Of a DNA stretch of 64,000 nucleotides, positions 54,668 to 63,277 are shown piece after piece. Each line of letters begins with the position of its first letter. The first letter of the stretch is position 1. Origin of the DNA: Neorhizobium galegae bv. orientalis str. HAMBI 540 (GTDB taxonomy: Bacteria > Pseudomonadota > Alphaproteobacteria > Rhizobiales > Rhizobiaceae). Both the position numbers and the translations under genes were made by a program. Location of the stretch: the NCBI RefSeq assembly GCF_000731315.1, contig NZ_HG938353.1:2294001-2358000 (forward strand), given 5' to 3'. The notes under the pieces are model-generated. The model was given only the letters and a program-made list of their open reading frames with translations. It was not told where the DNA came from and did no database searches.

Positions 54668-56392
54668 TCAGCCCGCGAACATCTGGGCTGCCTGGCCCTT
54701 GATGCCGGTATCGATGGAAAACACGCTGCCGGAGAGCGGCGCTTCGGAAAGCTGCGCTGCCGACAACCGGATGCGGGCGGACGTCACGAACAGCGTCTGC
54801 ATGTCGGGACCGCCGAAGACGCAGCTCGTCGGGCGCGGTATCGGCAGATTGATCACCCGCTCGACCTTGCCCTGCGGATCGTAGCGGGTAACACACCAGC
54901 CGTCCCAATGGGCGATCCAAACGAAACCTTCCGCATCGACCGTCATGCCGTCCGGCTTGCCCTCGGCTTCCGGCACCGTGATGAAGGTCCGGCGGTTTGC
55001 GACCTCACCGCTTTCGATATCGAAATCATAGGCATAGACCGTCTGCCGGTTGGTATCGGTGAAGTAGAAGGTGCGGTCGTCCGGGCTCCAGCCAAGCCCG
55101 TTCGAGACGTGGAAACCGCGATCCATCTCCCGCGACCGCCCGTCCGGATCGATCCTCCAGAGCCGACCTTGGTCCGGCGTCGTGTCGATCGCAAGCGTAC
55201 CGGCCCAAAGCCTGCCGCGACGGTCGCACTTGCCGTCGTTGAAACGATTGCCGGGACGGTCTGCCTCCGGCCGCGAGATCGTCGTGATATCGCCGGTCGA
55301 AAGATCGATGCCGCGAATCTCGCCATGCATGGCGGCGACGAAACCGCCGCGAGCGCGAGGGATGACAAAACCGATCAGTTCCGGCAACTGCATGGAGGTA
55401 TAGGTGCCCTTCACCGGATCGCCGGTATGCACGGCCGGCGCCAGAATATCGACGAAATAGAGCTTCTTGTGCTCGGGCGACCAGTGCGGACCTTCGCCGA
55501 GAAACGTGCTTGCCGGAATGACGCAGCGCACGTCGGCGCGATCGGGGCCGAGAGGACGCGGCTTGACCGCAAGCGACATGGGAAACTCTCCAAAATTGCC
55601 GGATGTGCGGCGGGCTGCCTCGATGACGTCCCGGCCGAAAGCGTGCAGCCGGTCGACCGGCAGGCGGAAGGACGGGCCGATAATGCCGATCGCACCAATC
55701 GGCTCCCCGCGGTGGTTGAGGACAGGGGCTGCGACCGAGGAAATGCCGATATGCTGTTCGTCGACCGAGACGGCATAACCGCGGGCCTTGGTGAGATCGA
55801 GCTGGCGGCTGAGTTCCTCGGCGTTGACGATCGTGTTCGGGGTCAGTCGCTCCAGTTCGATGCCGTCGAGCAATGCGCGGCGCTTTTCGAGCGACAGATG
55901 CGCCAGGATGGCCTTGCCCAGGCCGCTGGCATGCGGTGCTGCCCGTGAACCGACACCGTTGTTGAGGCGCAGCGGCTGCGGCACCTCCCGCTGGTCGATG
56001 TAAAGGACGCTGCCGCCGTCGAGCACGCCAAGACGGATCGCCTCGCCGGTCAGGTCGCGAAGCCGCGCCAGTTCCGGTTCGGCCGCGCCGCGCAGATCGA
56101 AATTGTCCCAGACCTTGTGGGCCCATTGGAACAGCCGCGGCGCCAACCGGTAGACTTGGTCGCGCGTATCGAAGTGGAGCAGCCGCTCGTCGACCAGCGC
56201 CTGCAGCAGCCGGTGCAGCGTGCCCTTGGGCAGTTGCGTCTGGTCGAGCAGTTCGGTGAAGCGCAGGCCGCGGGCTTCCGCCGCCACGGCATCGACGATC
56301 TGGATGCCGCGCGTCAGCGCCTGAACACCCGGCACGCCGCCCGTATCATTGGCGACATCCTTGTCGATCGCTTCCAGTTGTACCTTGGCCAT
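54668..56392 (-). CDS. IclR regulator fused to SMP-30/gluconolactonase
   Basis: Two-domain protein of 574 residues. Residues about 20-85 are an IclR winged helix ([29 protein letters not shown]), 90-270 the IclR ligand domain ([35 protein letters not shown]). Residues about 287-560 are a six-bladed SMP-30 lactonase (FLGEGPHWS with metal Glu300, [36 protein letters not shown]). At the joint, codon 272 is ATG with GGAGAG six bases before it, so a free lactonase may also be made. ATG 56392 follows GGAGAGG. It is divergent from the enolase-dgoK-dgoA operon. It may sense and process the same lactone. Confidence 0.9.
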   Translation of the reverse strand: MAKVQLEAIDKDVANDTGGVPGVQALTRGIQIVDAVAAEARGLRFTELLDQTQLPKGTLHRLLQALVDERLLHFDTRDQVYRLAPRLFQWAHKVWDNFDLRGAAEPELARLRDLTGEAIRLGVLDGGSVLYIDQREVPQPLRLNNGVGSRAAPHASGLGKAILAHLSLEKRRALLDGIELERLTPNTIVNAEELSRQLDLTKARGYAVSVDEQHIGISSVAAPVLNHRGEPIGAIGIIGPSFRLPVDRLHAFGRDVIEAARRTSGNFGEFPMSLAVKPRPLGPDRADVRCVIPASTFLGEGPHWSPEHKKLYFVDILAPAVHTGDPVKGTYTSMQLPELIGFVIPRARGGFVAAMHGEIRGIDLSTGDITTISRPEADRPGNRFNDGKCDRRGRLWAGTLAIDTTPDQGRLWRIDPDGRSREMDRGFHVSNGLGWSPDDRTFYFTDTNRQTVYAYDFDIESGEVANRRTFITVPEAEGKPDGMTVDAEGFVWIAHWDGWCVTRYDPQGKVERVINLPIPRPTSCVFGGPDMQTLFVTSARIRLSAAQLSEAPLSGSVFSIDTGIKGQAAQMFAG

Positions 56393-56445
56393 GCCCTCTC
56401 CCCGAACGACGATTTTTGATGCTGCTCCCACAGCATGCCGCCTCG

Positions 56446-56458
56446 CTCTTGCCAAGAG
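56446..56458. promoter_or_regulatory. Small inverted repeat upstream of fusion gene
   Basis: CTCTT-GCC-AAGAG is a perfect short dyad in the divergent gap, nine bases from the larger palindrome at 56467. It may be a second half of a composite control site. Evidence is symmetry only. Confidence 0.35.
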
Positions 56459-56466
56459 AGTTATCT

Positions 56467-56481
56467 TGGAACTAAGTTCCA
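56467..56481. promoter_or_regulatory. Probable IclR operator
   Basis: TGGAACT-A-AGTTCCA is a perfect 15-base palindrome between the IclR/SMP-30 gene and the divergent enolase-dgoK-dgoA operon. IclR-family sites such as that of KdgR have the same form, a purine-rich half with GTTC-type arms around a short centre. Control of both directions is likely. Confidence 0.68.
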
Positions 56482-56534
56482 TGTCAACAGCGAAACTGAA
56501 GCGGCCAGACACTGACCGCCCATGGGAGGATATC

Positions 56535-57686
56535 TTGCGCATTACCAAAGTGGACCACTGGTTGGTCCGTATGCCTTTTACCGAGGACATTCTCTGGGGG
56601 TCCGGCCGGCGAATCGGCACGACCCGGCTGATCTGCCGAATCGAAACGGACACGGGGATCATCGGCTGGGGGGAGACGATCTCGTTGATCGCGAACGTGC
56701 CGGCGGTGTTTGCCGATATCGTCGCGCCTCTGGCGATCGGATATCCGGTCGCGGATGCGGAACGTTTCCACCGGCATGTGCTCGGCGCCGGCTTCTACCA
56801 CCACAAGCGTGCTGCGGTGATGGCGATCTGCGCCATGGAAATGGCAATGTGGGATGCGCTCGGCAAACAGGCGAGCCTGCCGCTTTATGCCATGTGGGGC
56901 GGCCGCTGGCGCAAGGATGTCGAGGCCGCAGCCTATCTCTTCACCAACGATCCCAAAGGTCTTTCCGAACGCCTGAAGCGGTTCCTCGATCTCGGATACA
57001 CCACCTTCAAGGTGAAGATCGGCTTCGATGAAAGGAGCGACATCACGCTCGCCGAAACATCCCGAAAGGTGATCGGCGACCATCCGCTACGGCTCGACGT
57101 CAACGGCGCCTGGAACCCGGCGACCGCCAAACGCCAGCTCGAAAAGCTGAAAGCCTTCGATCCCGCCTATGTGGAACAGCCGCTGGAACTCGATGATATT
57201 GCCGGCCATGCGGCGCTGGTCGCAAATTCCTCCGTGCCGATCGCGCTCGACGAAAGCGCCTATACGCTGTCCGATGTCGGCAACATCATCCGCGCCAATG
57301 CAGCCGATGTCGTGCTGCTCGATCCGCACGAGGCAGGCGGTCTGTGGCAGACGATCAAGGCGGCTGCCATATGCGAGGCGGTAGGCATCCCGGTGACGCT
57401 GCATTCCGGCGCGGAACTGGCCCTGTCGCAATCGGCCTATATCCACCTCGCGGCCTCGCTTCCCAACATGTCGATCGCCATCGATACCGAACGCGCCTAT
57501 CTCGGCGGCGATATCTCGCCCAATCCGCCGGTCTTGAAAGACGGCTGTTTCCAGGTGCCGGAAGGGCCGGGCCTCGGCCTCGAAGTGGATATCGAAATGC
57601 TCGAAAAATACCGCGTGCCCGGCATTGCCGGCGCTTATCTCGATACCGAGCGCAAGGACTGGTTCCCGGTCAAACCCGCCTATTAG
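56535..57686 (+). CDS. Enolase-superfamily sugar-acid dehydratase
   Basis: Enzyme of 383 residues of the muconate-lactonising/mandelate-racemase superfamily. The barrel has FKVKIG (Lys159, Lys161), metal ligands in RLDVNGAW (Asp188), YVEQPLEL (Glu214) and ALDESAY (Asp239). At the sixth strand, where MLE enzymes carry the second lysine, it has VLLDPHEAGG. TTG 56535 is chosen: GGGAGG is 5 bases upstream and the protein then begins RITKVDHWLVRMPF like the family; ATG 56481 lies inside the operator palindrome. It heads the operon with two KDGal kinases and an aldolase, so it probably forms a 2-keto-3-deoxy acid. Confidence 0.85.
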   Translation: MRITKVDHWLVRMPFTEDILWGSGRRIGTTRLICRIETDTGIIGWGETISLIANVPAVFADIVAPLAIGYPVADAERFHRHVLGAGFYHHKRAAVMAICAMEMAMWDALGKQASLPLYAMWGGRWRKDVEAAAYLFTNDPKGLSERLKRFLDLGYTTFKVKIGFDERSDITLAETSRKVIGDHPLRLDVNGAWNPATAKRQLEKLKAFDPAYVEQPLELDDIAGHAALVANSSVPIALDESAYTLSDVGNIIRANAADVVLLDPHEAGGLWQTIKAAAICEAVGIPVTLHSGAELALSQSAYIHLAASLPNMSIAIDTERAYLGGDISPNPPVLKDGCFQVPEGPGLGLEVDIEMLEKYRVPGIAGAYLDTERKDWFPVKPAY

Positions 57687-57699
57687 GATTATTCTCCCC

Positions 57700-58623
57700 A
57701 TGTATATTGCAATTGAATGGACCTCCGCTGCCTTCCGTGCGCTGCTTCTCGACGACGACACGGTGCTGGGAGAAAAGAAGAGCGACCGCGGCACAACCAA
57801 GGTCACGGCCGGCGGTTTCGAAACCGCACTCCGGGAAGAACTCGGCGATTGGAGCGAGAAAGCAGAAAAAATCCTGTTTTCCGGCATGATCACCAGCCGC
57901 AACGGCTGGATCGAAAGCCCCTTCGCCCCAGTGCCGACTGGGCCTGCGGATTTGTTGGCCCAGGCGGTTGCGCATGAGGTCGAGGGTCTGCCGCCGCTGA
58001 TCTTCCTGCCCGGCATTGCCCAGACCAAACCCTTGCCCGACGTGATGCGCGGCGAGGAAATGTCGCTCTTCGGCCTCACGGAAACCGACGGCATCTTCGT
58101 GCTGCCCGGTCCGCATGCGAAATGGGTGACGATGGAGGGTGGCCGCATCACCGCCATCACCACATACATGTCCGGCGAAATCCTCAATCTGCTCAAGAAG
58201 GATTCGCTCGTCTCTCGCCTCATCCCCGCGACGTACGAGGAGCGCCCGGACGCCTTTCGCCGCGGGGTCCAGACGGCGCTTGAACAAGGGACCCTACCCG
58301 GCCGCATCCTCGCCCGCGTCTTTTCAGCGCGCAGCCTGGTCCTGTTCGATCGTCTGGCGCCGGAAGAGATCGCCGACTATCTGACCGGTCTGATGATCGG
58401 CGCGGAAATCTCGGAAGCGCTCGGGCAGGACAAACCGAGGAAAATCAACATTGTCGGTCACGCCGCGCTCGCCGAGCGTTACAAGACGGCGCTCGAGATC
58501 TTCGGTGCGCAAACAAATCTCGTCACGCCCGACATCGCCGCCGGTTTCCGCCGGGTCGCCTCTCGACAGGGTGATACGTCACGGGCTATCGAAGGGGCGA
58601 AAGCCGCTTCGGGAGAAATGTGA
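57700..58623 (+). CDS. Divergent 2-dehydro-3-deoxygalactonokinase homologue
   Basis: DgoK-family protein of 307 residues, paralogous to the next gene (SGMITSRNGW and PLPDVMRGEE are shared). Its phosphate-binding loops are degraded: DWGTSS reads EWTSAA at residues 6-11 and PGTHSKW reads PGPHAKW at 136-142. It may therefore be inactive, have altered activity, or be a regulatory partner of the intact kinase. It lies 13 bases after the dehydratase gene and two bases before the second kinase. Confidence 0.82.
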   Translation: MYIAIEWTSAAFRALLLDDDTVLGEKKSDRGTTKVTAGGFETALREELGDWSEKAEKILFSGMITSRNGWIESPFAPVPTGPADLLAQAVAHEVEGLPPLIFLPGIAQTKPLPDVMRGEEMSLFGLTETDGIFVLPGPHAKWVTMEGGRITAITTYMSGEILNLLKKDSLVSRLIPATYEERPDAFRRGVQTALEQGTLPGRILARVFSARSLVLFDRLAPEEIADYLTGLMIGAEISEALGQDKPRKINIVGHAALAERYKTALEIFGAQTNLVTPDIAAGFRRVASRQGDTSRAIEGAKAASGEM

Positions 58624-58625
58624 CC

Positions 58626-59555
58626 ATGCCAAAACCCACCTCGATCATCCTCGATTGGGGAACGAGTTCGCTGCGCGCCATGCTGGTTTCGGAAACAGGT
58701 GAAACGCTCGATACCCGCGATACGTCGAGCGGCGGCATTCAGTTCGTCAAGAACGGCGCCTTCGAGCAGGCGTTGATGGAAGCCGTGGGCGAATGGTTTT
58801 CGGCGCATGGCCCCCTGCCCGTCCTGGCAAGCGGTATGATCACCAGCCGCAACGGCTGGGTCGAAGTACCCTATGTGGACACGCCCGGCGGGATCGCCGA
58901 GCTTGCCGCCGGCACGCGCAAACTCACTCTTCAGAACGGCGCCGTCATCACCTTCCTGCCCGGCATGCGCGATCCGGCCGCCAACCCTTTTCCGGACGTG
59001 ATGCGTGGCGAGGAAACCCAGATCGTCGGCTACGGCCTCGGGCGCGACCGCACCCTGGTCCTGCCCGGCACCCATAGCAAATGGGCACGGGTCAGGGACA
59101 ACCGCATCGACGGTTTCCAGACCTACGCGACCGGCGAGGTATTTTCGCTTCTGACCAAACATTCGTTCATCGCCAAGGCTCTGGAGCCGCAGCCGGGCGC
59201 CGAGCCGGACTGGCAGAGCTTCGATCGCGGAGCAGAATTTGCAGCGAGCGATTCGGCCGCCGCCGATGCCTTCCTGTCGGCGATCTTCAGCGCTCGCACC
59301 GGGATTCTCGACGGCAAATTGAAGCCGGAGGATATCCTCGATTACGTTTCCGGCCTCGTCATAGGCTCGGAATTCCGCCAGGCCCGCGCTGCCGGTTGGT
59401 TCAAGAACGGCGACACGATCGGCATCGTCGGCAACAACGTGCTCAACAGCCGCTACGGCCGGATCGCGCCCCTGTTCGGCCTGATGGTCGAACCCGCTCC
59501 GGAAAACGCCGCGAAACGCGGCATCATGCTGATCGCGGCCGAAGCCGCGCAATAA
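58626..59555 (+). CDS. dgoK: 2-dehydro-3-deoxygalactonokinase
   Basis: Kinase of 309 residues that phosphorylates 2-keto-3-deoxygalactonate. ASKHA-type motifs are intact: ILDWGTSSLRAML (Asp10), GMITSRNGWVEVP, PFPDVMRGEETQIVG, and VLPGTHSKWARV (147-153). ATG 58626 with GGGAGA upstream is preferred to GTG 58620. It lies two bases after a divergent paralogue and 12 bases before dgoA. Confidence 0.92.
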   Translation: MPKPTSIILDWGTSSLRAMLVSETGETLDTRDTSSGGIQFVKNGAFEQALMEAVGEWFSAHGPLPVLASGMITSRNGWVEVPYVDTPGGIAELAAGTRKLTLQNGAVITFLPGMRDPAANPFPDVMRGEETQIVGYGLGRDRTLVLPGTHSKWARVRDNRIDGFQTYATGEVFSLLTKHSFIAKALEPQPGAEPDWQSFDRGAEFAASDSAAADAFLSAIFSARTGILDGKLKPEDILDYVSGLVIGSEFRQARAAGWFKNGDTIGIVGNNVLNSRYGRIAPLFGLMVEPAPENAAKRGIMLIAAEAAQ

Positions 59556-59567
59556 AGGAGTTTCGAG

Positions 59568-60188
59568 ATGACCTTCCAAGAGGCGCTCAAGGCATGCAAT
59601 CTCGTAGCCATCCTGCGCGGCATCAAGCCGGAAGAAGCGGAAGCGGTGGGCGAGGTACTCGTCGAGGCGGGTTGGCGGATCATTGAAGTGCCGCTCAACT
59701 CCCCCGATCCGCTGAAAAGTATCGAAAAGCTCGTCAAGCGTTTCGGAGACCAGGCACTGATCGGTGCCGGCACCGTACTGACCCCGGCCCAGGTCGCCGA
59801 TGTCGCCGCGACCGGCGCCAAGGTGATCATCTCGCCGAACGCGAATGTCGAAGTCATCAAGGCCAGCCGCGCGGCCGGCATGGTGAGCCTGCCGGGTGTC
59901 GCAACCCCGACGGAAGCCTTCGCGGCGATCGAGGCCGGCGCCAGCGGCATCAAGGCCTTTCCGGCGGAAGCCATCCCGCCCTATGTCATCAAGGCATGGA
60001 AGGCGGTACTGCCGAAGGACATTCCGGTTCTGGCGGTCGGCGGTGTCACGCCCGAGAACATGGCTGTCTACGCGCAGGCGGGTACCGCCGGTTTCGGCAT
60101 AGGCTCCTCCCTTTACAAACCCGGTGCCGATATCGCCTCCATCGGGCAAAAGGCGAGAGAATTCATGGACGCGATGCGCGCGCTCTGA
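59568..60188 (+). CDS. dgoA: 2-dehydro-3-deoxy-6-phosphogalactonate aldolase
   Basis: KDPG/KDPGal-type class I aldolase, 206 residues, cleaving KDPGal to pyruvate and glyceraldehyde 3-phosphate. Start NLVAILRGIKPEEA, catalytic Glu40 in IIEVPLNSP, GAGTVLTPAQV, and the Schiff-base Lys129 in SGIKAFPAEA. VGGVTPENM and GFGIGSSLYKPG complete the phosphate site. It ends the dehydratase-kinase operon. Confidence 0.94.
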   Translation: MTFQEALKACNLVAILRGIKPEEAEAVGEVLVEAGWRIIEVPLNSPDPLKSIEKLVKRFGDQALIGAGTVLTPAQVADVAATGAKVIISPNANVEVIKASRAAGMVSLPGVATPTEAFAAIEAGASGIKAFPAEAIPPYVIKAWKAVLPKDIPVLAVGGVTPENMAVYAQAGTAGFGIGSSLYKPGADIASIGQKAREFMDAMRAL

Positions 60189-60281
60189 CGTCTAAAACCC
60201 TGTCGCAATACCGTCGTGAAGCGGAACTATCGTTTTCCTCCTGAGTTTTAGCGCAAGCAGGGCAAACCGGAGGGGACGATC

Positions 60282-60932
60282 TTGGCAGTTATCCGCAACA
60301 GCGCCGAACATCAGCAGAAGGTGTATGAACGGTGGGCGCCGGTCTATGACCGGGTCTATCGAGGCTTGCTGCGCGACGGACATCGCACCGTCGCAAGGCT
60401 CGCCGCCGAAGTCGGACGGGACATCCTCGAAGTCGGCGTCGGCACCGGGCTCGTATTGCCCTATTATCCGAAACACTGCCGCGTCACCGGCATCGATCTT
60501 TCCGAACACATGATCGCCAAAGCGCGTGAGAAGGTCGCGCGCGCCGGGCTAGCCCACGTTCAGTCGCTGCATGTCATGGATGCGCACAATCTCGAATTCG
60601 CCGATCGTTCGTTCGACGCCGTCTGCCTGCCCTTCGTCATCACGCTGATCCCGGATCCCGAACGTGCTCTTGACGAGTGCGCCCGCGTGCTACACTCGGG
60701 CGGCGAGATCATCGTTGCGAGCAAGCTCGGCGACGGGCGCGGCCTGCAAGGAGCGATCGAGGAAGCCGTCGCGCCGCTGGTACATCGGGTCGGGTGGAGC
60801 TCGTCCTTCCGTATCGCCCGGATTGTCGAATGGGCAAAGCGCCGCGGCGATTTCGAAGTCGCAGAGATCCGCCGCGTCTTCCCGAACGGTTTCTTCAAGG
60901 TCATACGCCTGAAACATCGCATGGCCGCGTGA
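60282..60932 (+). CDS. pmtA: Phosphatidylethanolamine N-methyltransferase-like methyltransferase
   Basis: Class I SAM methyltransferase of 216 residues. The SAM motif is ILEVGVGTGLVLPYY, with motif II RVTGIDLSEHMIAKARE and post-motif FDAVCLPFVITLIPDPERALDE. The N-terminal VYERWAPVYDRVYRGLL matches the Rhodobacter-type PmtA that makes phosphatidylcholine. The start is TTG, since GGAGGGG lies 6 bases upstream and no better codon exists. It stands alone between dgoA and the RpiR gene. Other small-molecule methyltransferases are possible. Confidence 0.72.
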   Translation: MAVIRNSAEHQQKVYERWAPVYDRVYRGLLRDGHRTVARLAAEVGRDILEVGVGTGLVLPYYPKHCRVTGIDLSEHMIAKAREKVARAGLAHVQSLHVMDAHNLEFADRSFDAVCLPFVITLIPDPERALDECARVLHSGGEIIVASKLGDGRGLQGAIEEAVAPLVHRVGWSSSFRIARIVEWAKRRGDFEVAEIRRVFPNGFFKVIRLKHRMAA

Positions 60933-60940
60933 GCTTAAGG

Positions 60941-61792
60941 TCACTTGGCCTTCAGGACAGAGACCGCAAGTTCGCTGTTATGAACATATTCGTTGGCGTC
61001 CGGCTGGCGTTGGACGAGCAGGATGAACAGCAAGTCCGTCAGCATCAGCTGCGCATCGCGCGCCGTGATCGACGAGGACCGCACGCGCTCCTCGTCCGCA
61101 ACCGTATAAAGTCGGATATCCGCCGCCTGCATCAGCGGATTGCCATTGAGACCGGTAATCGCAATCACCGTCGCGCCGCGCTGGCGCGCCAACTCGGCAA
61201 TCCTCAGCGTCTCGAAACTGGTGCCGGAATAGGAAAGTGCCAGCAGCACGTCCTGACTGTTGAGCGTCGAGACATTCGCCATCTGCACATGGCTGTCGCT
61301 GTCATGCAGAACGTTGCGGCCGAGCTTCATCAGCTTGTAGGAAAAATCGCGAGCGACCAGCGACGATGCCCCGACGCCCGCCATATGGATGCGTCGCGCA
61401 TCGTTGAGAGCTGTCAGGGCCCGCTCGATCTCCTGCTCGTTATTGACCGCAAGCGTCTGCTGCATGGACAACATCTTGCTGCCGATAAGCTTCTGCAGGA
61501 TCGTCAGATAACTGTCGCCGACCTCGATCGAGCCGTGGATCATCCCGGGAGGCGCGTGCCATTCCTGCGCCTTCGCCTCGCTGACGGCGAGTTTCAGCTC
61601 CTGGTATCCGGCAAAACCCAGCTTCTGGCTGAATTTCACGACACTCGACTGGCTGCGCCCCGTCTCGGCCGCAAGCGCTGCGGAGGAAAGCCGCAGCATC
61701 TGGTCCGGGTTATCGAGGATGAACTGGCCGATCTCCCGGTCCGCCGGCGCCATATCCTCTATCTGCGCGTTGATCTTCTTTAAGACTGACAT
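60941..61792 (-). CDS. RpiR-family transcriptional regulator
   Basis: Regulator of 283 residues. N-terminal HTH: LSSAALAAETGRSQSSVVKFSQKLGFAGYQELKLAVSEA. C-terminal SIS domain binds phosphosugars (RRIHMAGVGASSLVARDFSYKLMKLG, VLLALSYSGTSFETLRIAELARQRGATVIAITG). ATG 61792 is the family start; the frame extends upstream without similarity. It is divergent from the MurA-like and amino-sugar kinase genes, so an amino-sugar phosphate is a probable ligand. Confidence 0.92.
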   Translation of the reverse strand: MSVLKKINAQIEDMAPADREIGQFILDNPDQMLRLSSAALAAETGRSQSSVVKFSQKLGFAGYQELKLAVSEAKAQEWHAPPGMIHGSIEVGDSYLTILQKLIGSKMLSMQQTLAVNNEQEIERALTALNDARRIHMAGVGASSLVARDFSYKLMKLGRNVLHDSDSHVQMANVSTLNSQDVLLALSYSGTSFETLRIAELARQRGATVIAITGLNGNPLMQAADIRLYTVADEERVRSSSITARDAQLMLTDLLFILLVQRQPDANEYVHNSELAVSVLKAK

Positions 61793-61892
61793 GCGTTCCT
61801 TCGGAAGCTTCGCGATAGGGTTGGGACGATGGAGCAGGATACCACCGCAACGCCCGTCGACAACAGCGTTTCCATTCTTAAACCGAGGATGG

Positions 61893-61932
61893 ATTATCGC
61901 AGATAATGCCGCACAAAGGAATAAAAAATTCC
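61893..61932. promoter_or_regulatory. Two dyads, candidate RpiR operators
   Basis: ATTATC-GCA-GATAAT (61893-61907) is a perfect 15-base palindrome. GGAAT-5 bases-ATTCC (61918-61932) follows and resembles the GGAA-n-TTCC sites of RpiR-type regulators such as IolR. They lie in the 228-base gap between the divergent RpiR and MurA-like genes. Confidence 0.6.
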
Positions 61933-61938
61933 GAATGA

Positions 61939-61966
61939 TTGACAGAGACGCGCCGTGGTTTAGTTT
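61939..61966 (+). promoter_or_regulatory. Candidate promoter for murA-like operon
   Basis: TTGACA at 61939-61944 matches the -35 consensus, and TAGTTT at 61961-61966 is a fair -10 with 16-base spacing. It lies directly downstream of the GGAAT/ATTCC dyad, so a repressor bound there would cover the -35. Confidence 0.5.
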
Positions 61967-62020
61967 CGAGGAAGCGCAGATTGATTTGAGATTCACCGCA
62001 CCTCTTCGACAGGTTTCGTC

Positions 62021-63277
62021 ATGGACAGATTACGGATCGTCGGCGGTCATCGGCTCCAGGGAGCCGTTACCATTGCCGGGGCGAAAAACGCGGCGCTCCC
62101 GCAGATCGCGGCAACGCTGCTCAGCCCCTACCCGGTCGAACTCACCAACCTGCCACAGGTCAGCGATGTGGAAAACATGCTGGGGGTCGTCGAGTTGCAT
62201 GGCGCCGTCGTCACCCGCACCGGCCATTCCACCATCGTCGACGCCAAGGCAATCGTCTCCAAAGAAACCTCTTACGACACCGTTCGCAAGATGCGCGCCA
62301 CCGTGCTCGTCCTTGCACCGCTGCTCGCCCGCTTCGGCCAGGCGCGCGTATCGCTCCCCGGCGGCTGCGCCATCGGCGCGCGTCCGGTCGACATGCATGT
62401 CAAGGCGCTGGCAGCGCTGGGCGCGGACATTGATATCGAGAGCGGCCTGATCGTTGCCTCGGCACCGGGCGGATTGAAGGGTGGCCGCATCGTGCTTCCC
62501 TCCCCATCCGTCGGTGCCACGGAGACGGCGATGATGGCCGCGACCGCCGCCAAGGGCGAAACCGAAATCCTCAACGCCGCCCGCGAACCCGAAGTCGCCG
62601 ATCTTGCCGCCTGCCTGATCGCCATGGGCGCACGTATCGAAGGCGCCGGCACCCACCGCATCCTGATCCAGGGCTCAACCACCTGGCAGCCGGCGAAACA
62701 TCACGGCATTCCCGACCGCATCGAAGCAGGAACCTACGCCGTGGCAGCCGCGATCACCGGCGGCATGCTGGAGCTCACCAACGCACGACTGGAAAACATG
62801 GCCTCCATCGTGCAGGTGCTAGAGACGATGGGCGTCAGCATCTGGCCGAGCGACCGCGGCCTTGTCGTTTCGCGCGAAGGACCGCTGAAGGCAACCGATA
62901 TCACCACCGAACCCTATCCGGGTTTCCCGACCGATCTCCAGGCGCAGTTCATGGCGCTCGCCGCCTGTGCCGAAGGCGCTTCGCTGATCCGCGAAACTGT
63001 CTTCGAAAGCCGCTTCATGCACGTGCCGGAGCTGATGCGCCTCGGCGCTAATATCGCGCTCCAGGGGACCACCGCATTGGTACGCGGCGGAGCACCACTG
63101 AAGGGTGCGCAGGTGATGGCGACGGATTTGCGCGCCTCCGTCTCGCTGGTACTCGCCGGGTTGGTCTCGTCGGGCGAAACGACCATCAACCGCGTGTACC
63201 ACCTCGACCGTGGTTACGAACAACTCGACCGTAAGCTTGGCCAATGCGGAGCCGATATCGAGCGGATCAGCGCATGA
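62021..63277 (+). CDS. UDP-GlcNAc 1-carboxyvinyltransferase paralogue
   Basis: MurA-family enzyme of 418 residues, which would transfer enolpyruvate to UDP-GlcNAc, the first step of peptidoglycan synthesis. Active residues look intact: AGAKNAALP (Lys22, Asn23), [18 protein letters not shown] with Cys116, and [11 protein letters not shown] with Asp306; RFMHVPEL and [16 protein letters not shown] are also present. Being in a sugar-catabolic neighbourhood under an RpiR regulator, and overlapped by 4 bases with an amino-sugar kinase gene, suggests it is a second MurA rather than the housekeeping copy. This cannot be proved without the genome. Confidence 0.9.
   Translation: MDRLRIVGGHRLQGAVTIAGAKNAALPQIAATLLSPYPVELTNLPQVSDVENMLGVVELHGAVVTRTGHSTIVDAKAIVSKETSYDTVRKMRATVLVLAPLLARFGQARVSLPGGCAIGARPVDMHVKALAALGADIDIESGLIVASAPGGLKGGRIVLPSPSVGATETAMMAATAAKGETEILNAAREPEVADLAACLIAMGARIEGAGTHRILIQGSTTWQPAKHHGIPDRIEAGTYAVAAAITGGMLELTNARLENMASIVQVLETMGVSIWPSDRGLVVSREGPLKATDITTEPYPGFPTDLQAQFMALAACAEGASLIRETVFESRFMHVPELMRLGANIALQGTTALVRGGAPLKGAQVMATDLRASVSLVLAGLVSSGETTINRVYHLDRGYEQLDRKLGQCGADIERISA

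Noticed and set aside
56481..56534. ATG start for the dehydratase inside the operator palindrome
   Set aside because: No ribosome-binding site there, 18 extra residues lack family match, whereas TTG 56535 follows GGGAGG.
58479..60149. 556-codon minus-strand frame opposite the dgoK-dgoA genes
   Set aside because: The plus strand encodes well-recognised kinases and an aldolase; the antisense frame has no family similarity.
60189..60281. CTAAAAC ... GTTTTAG repeat after dgoA as a terminator
   Set aside because: Arms are separated by more than 40 bases and no T-run follows; too weak to call.
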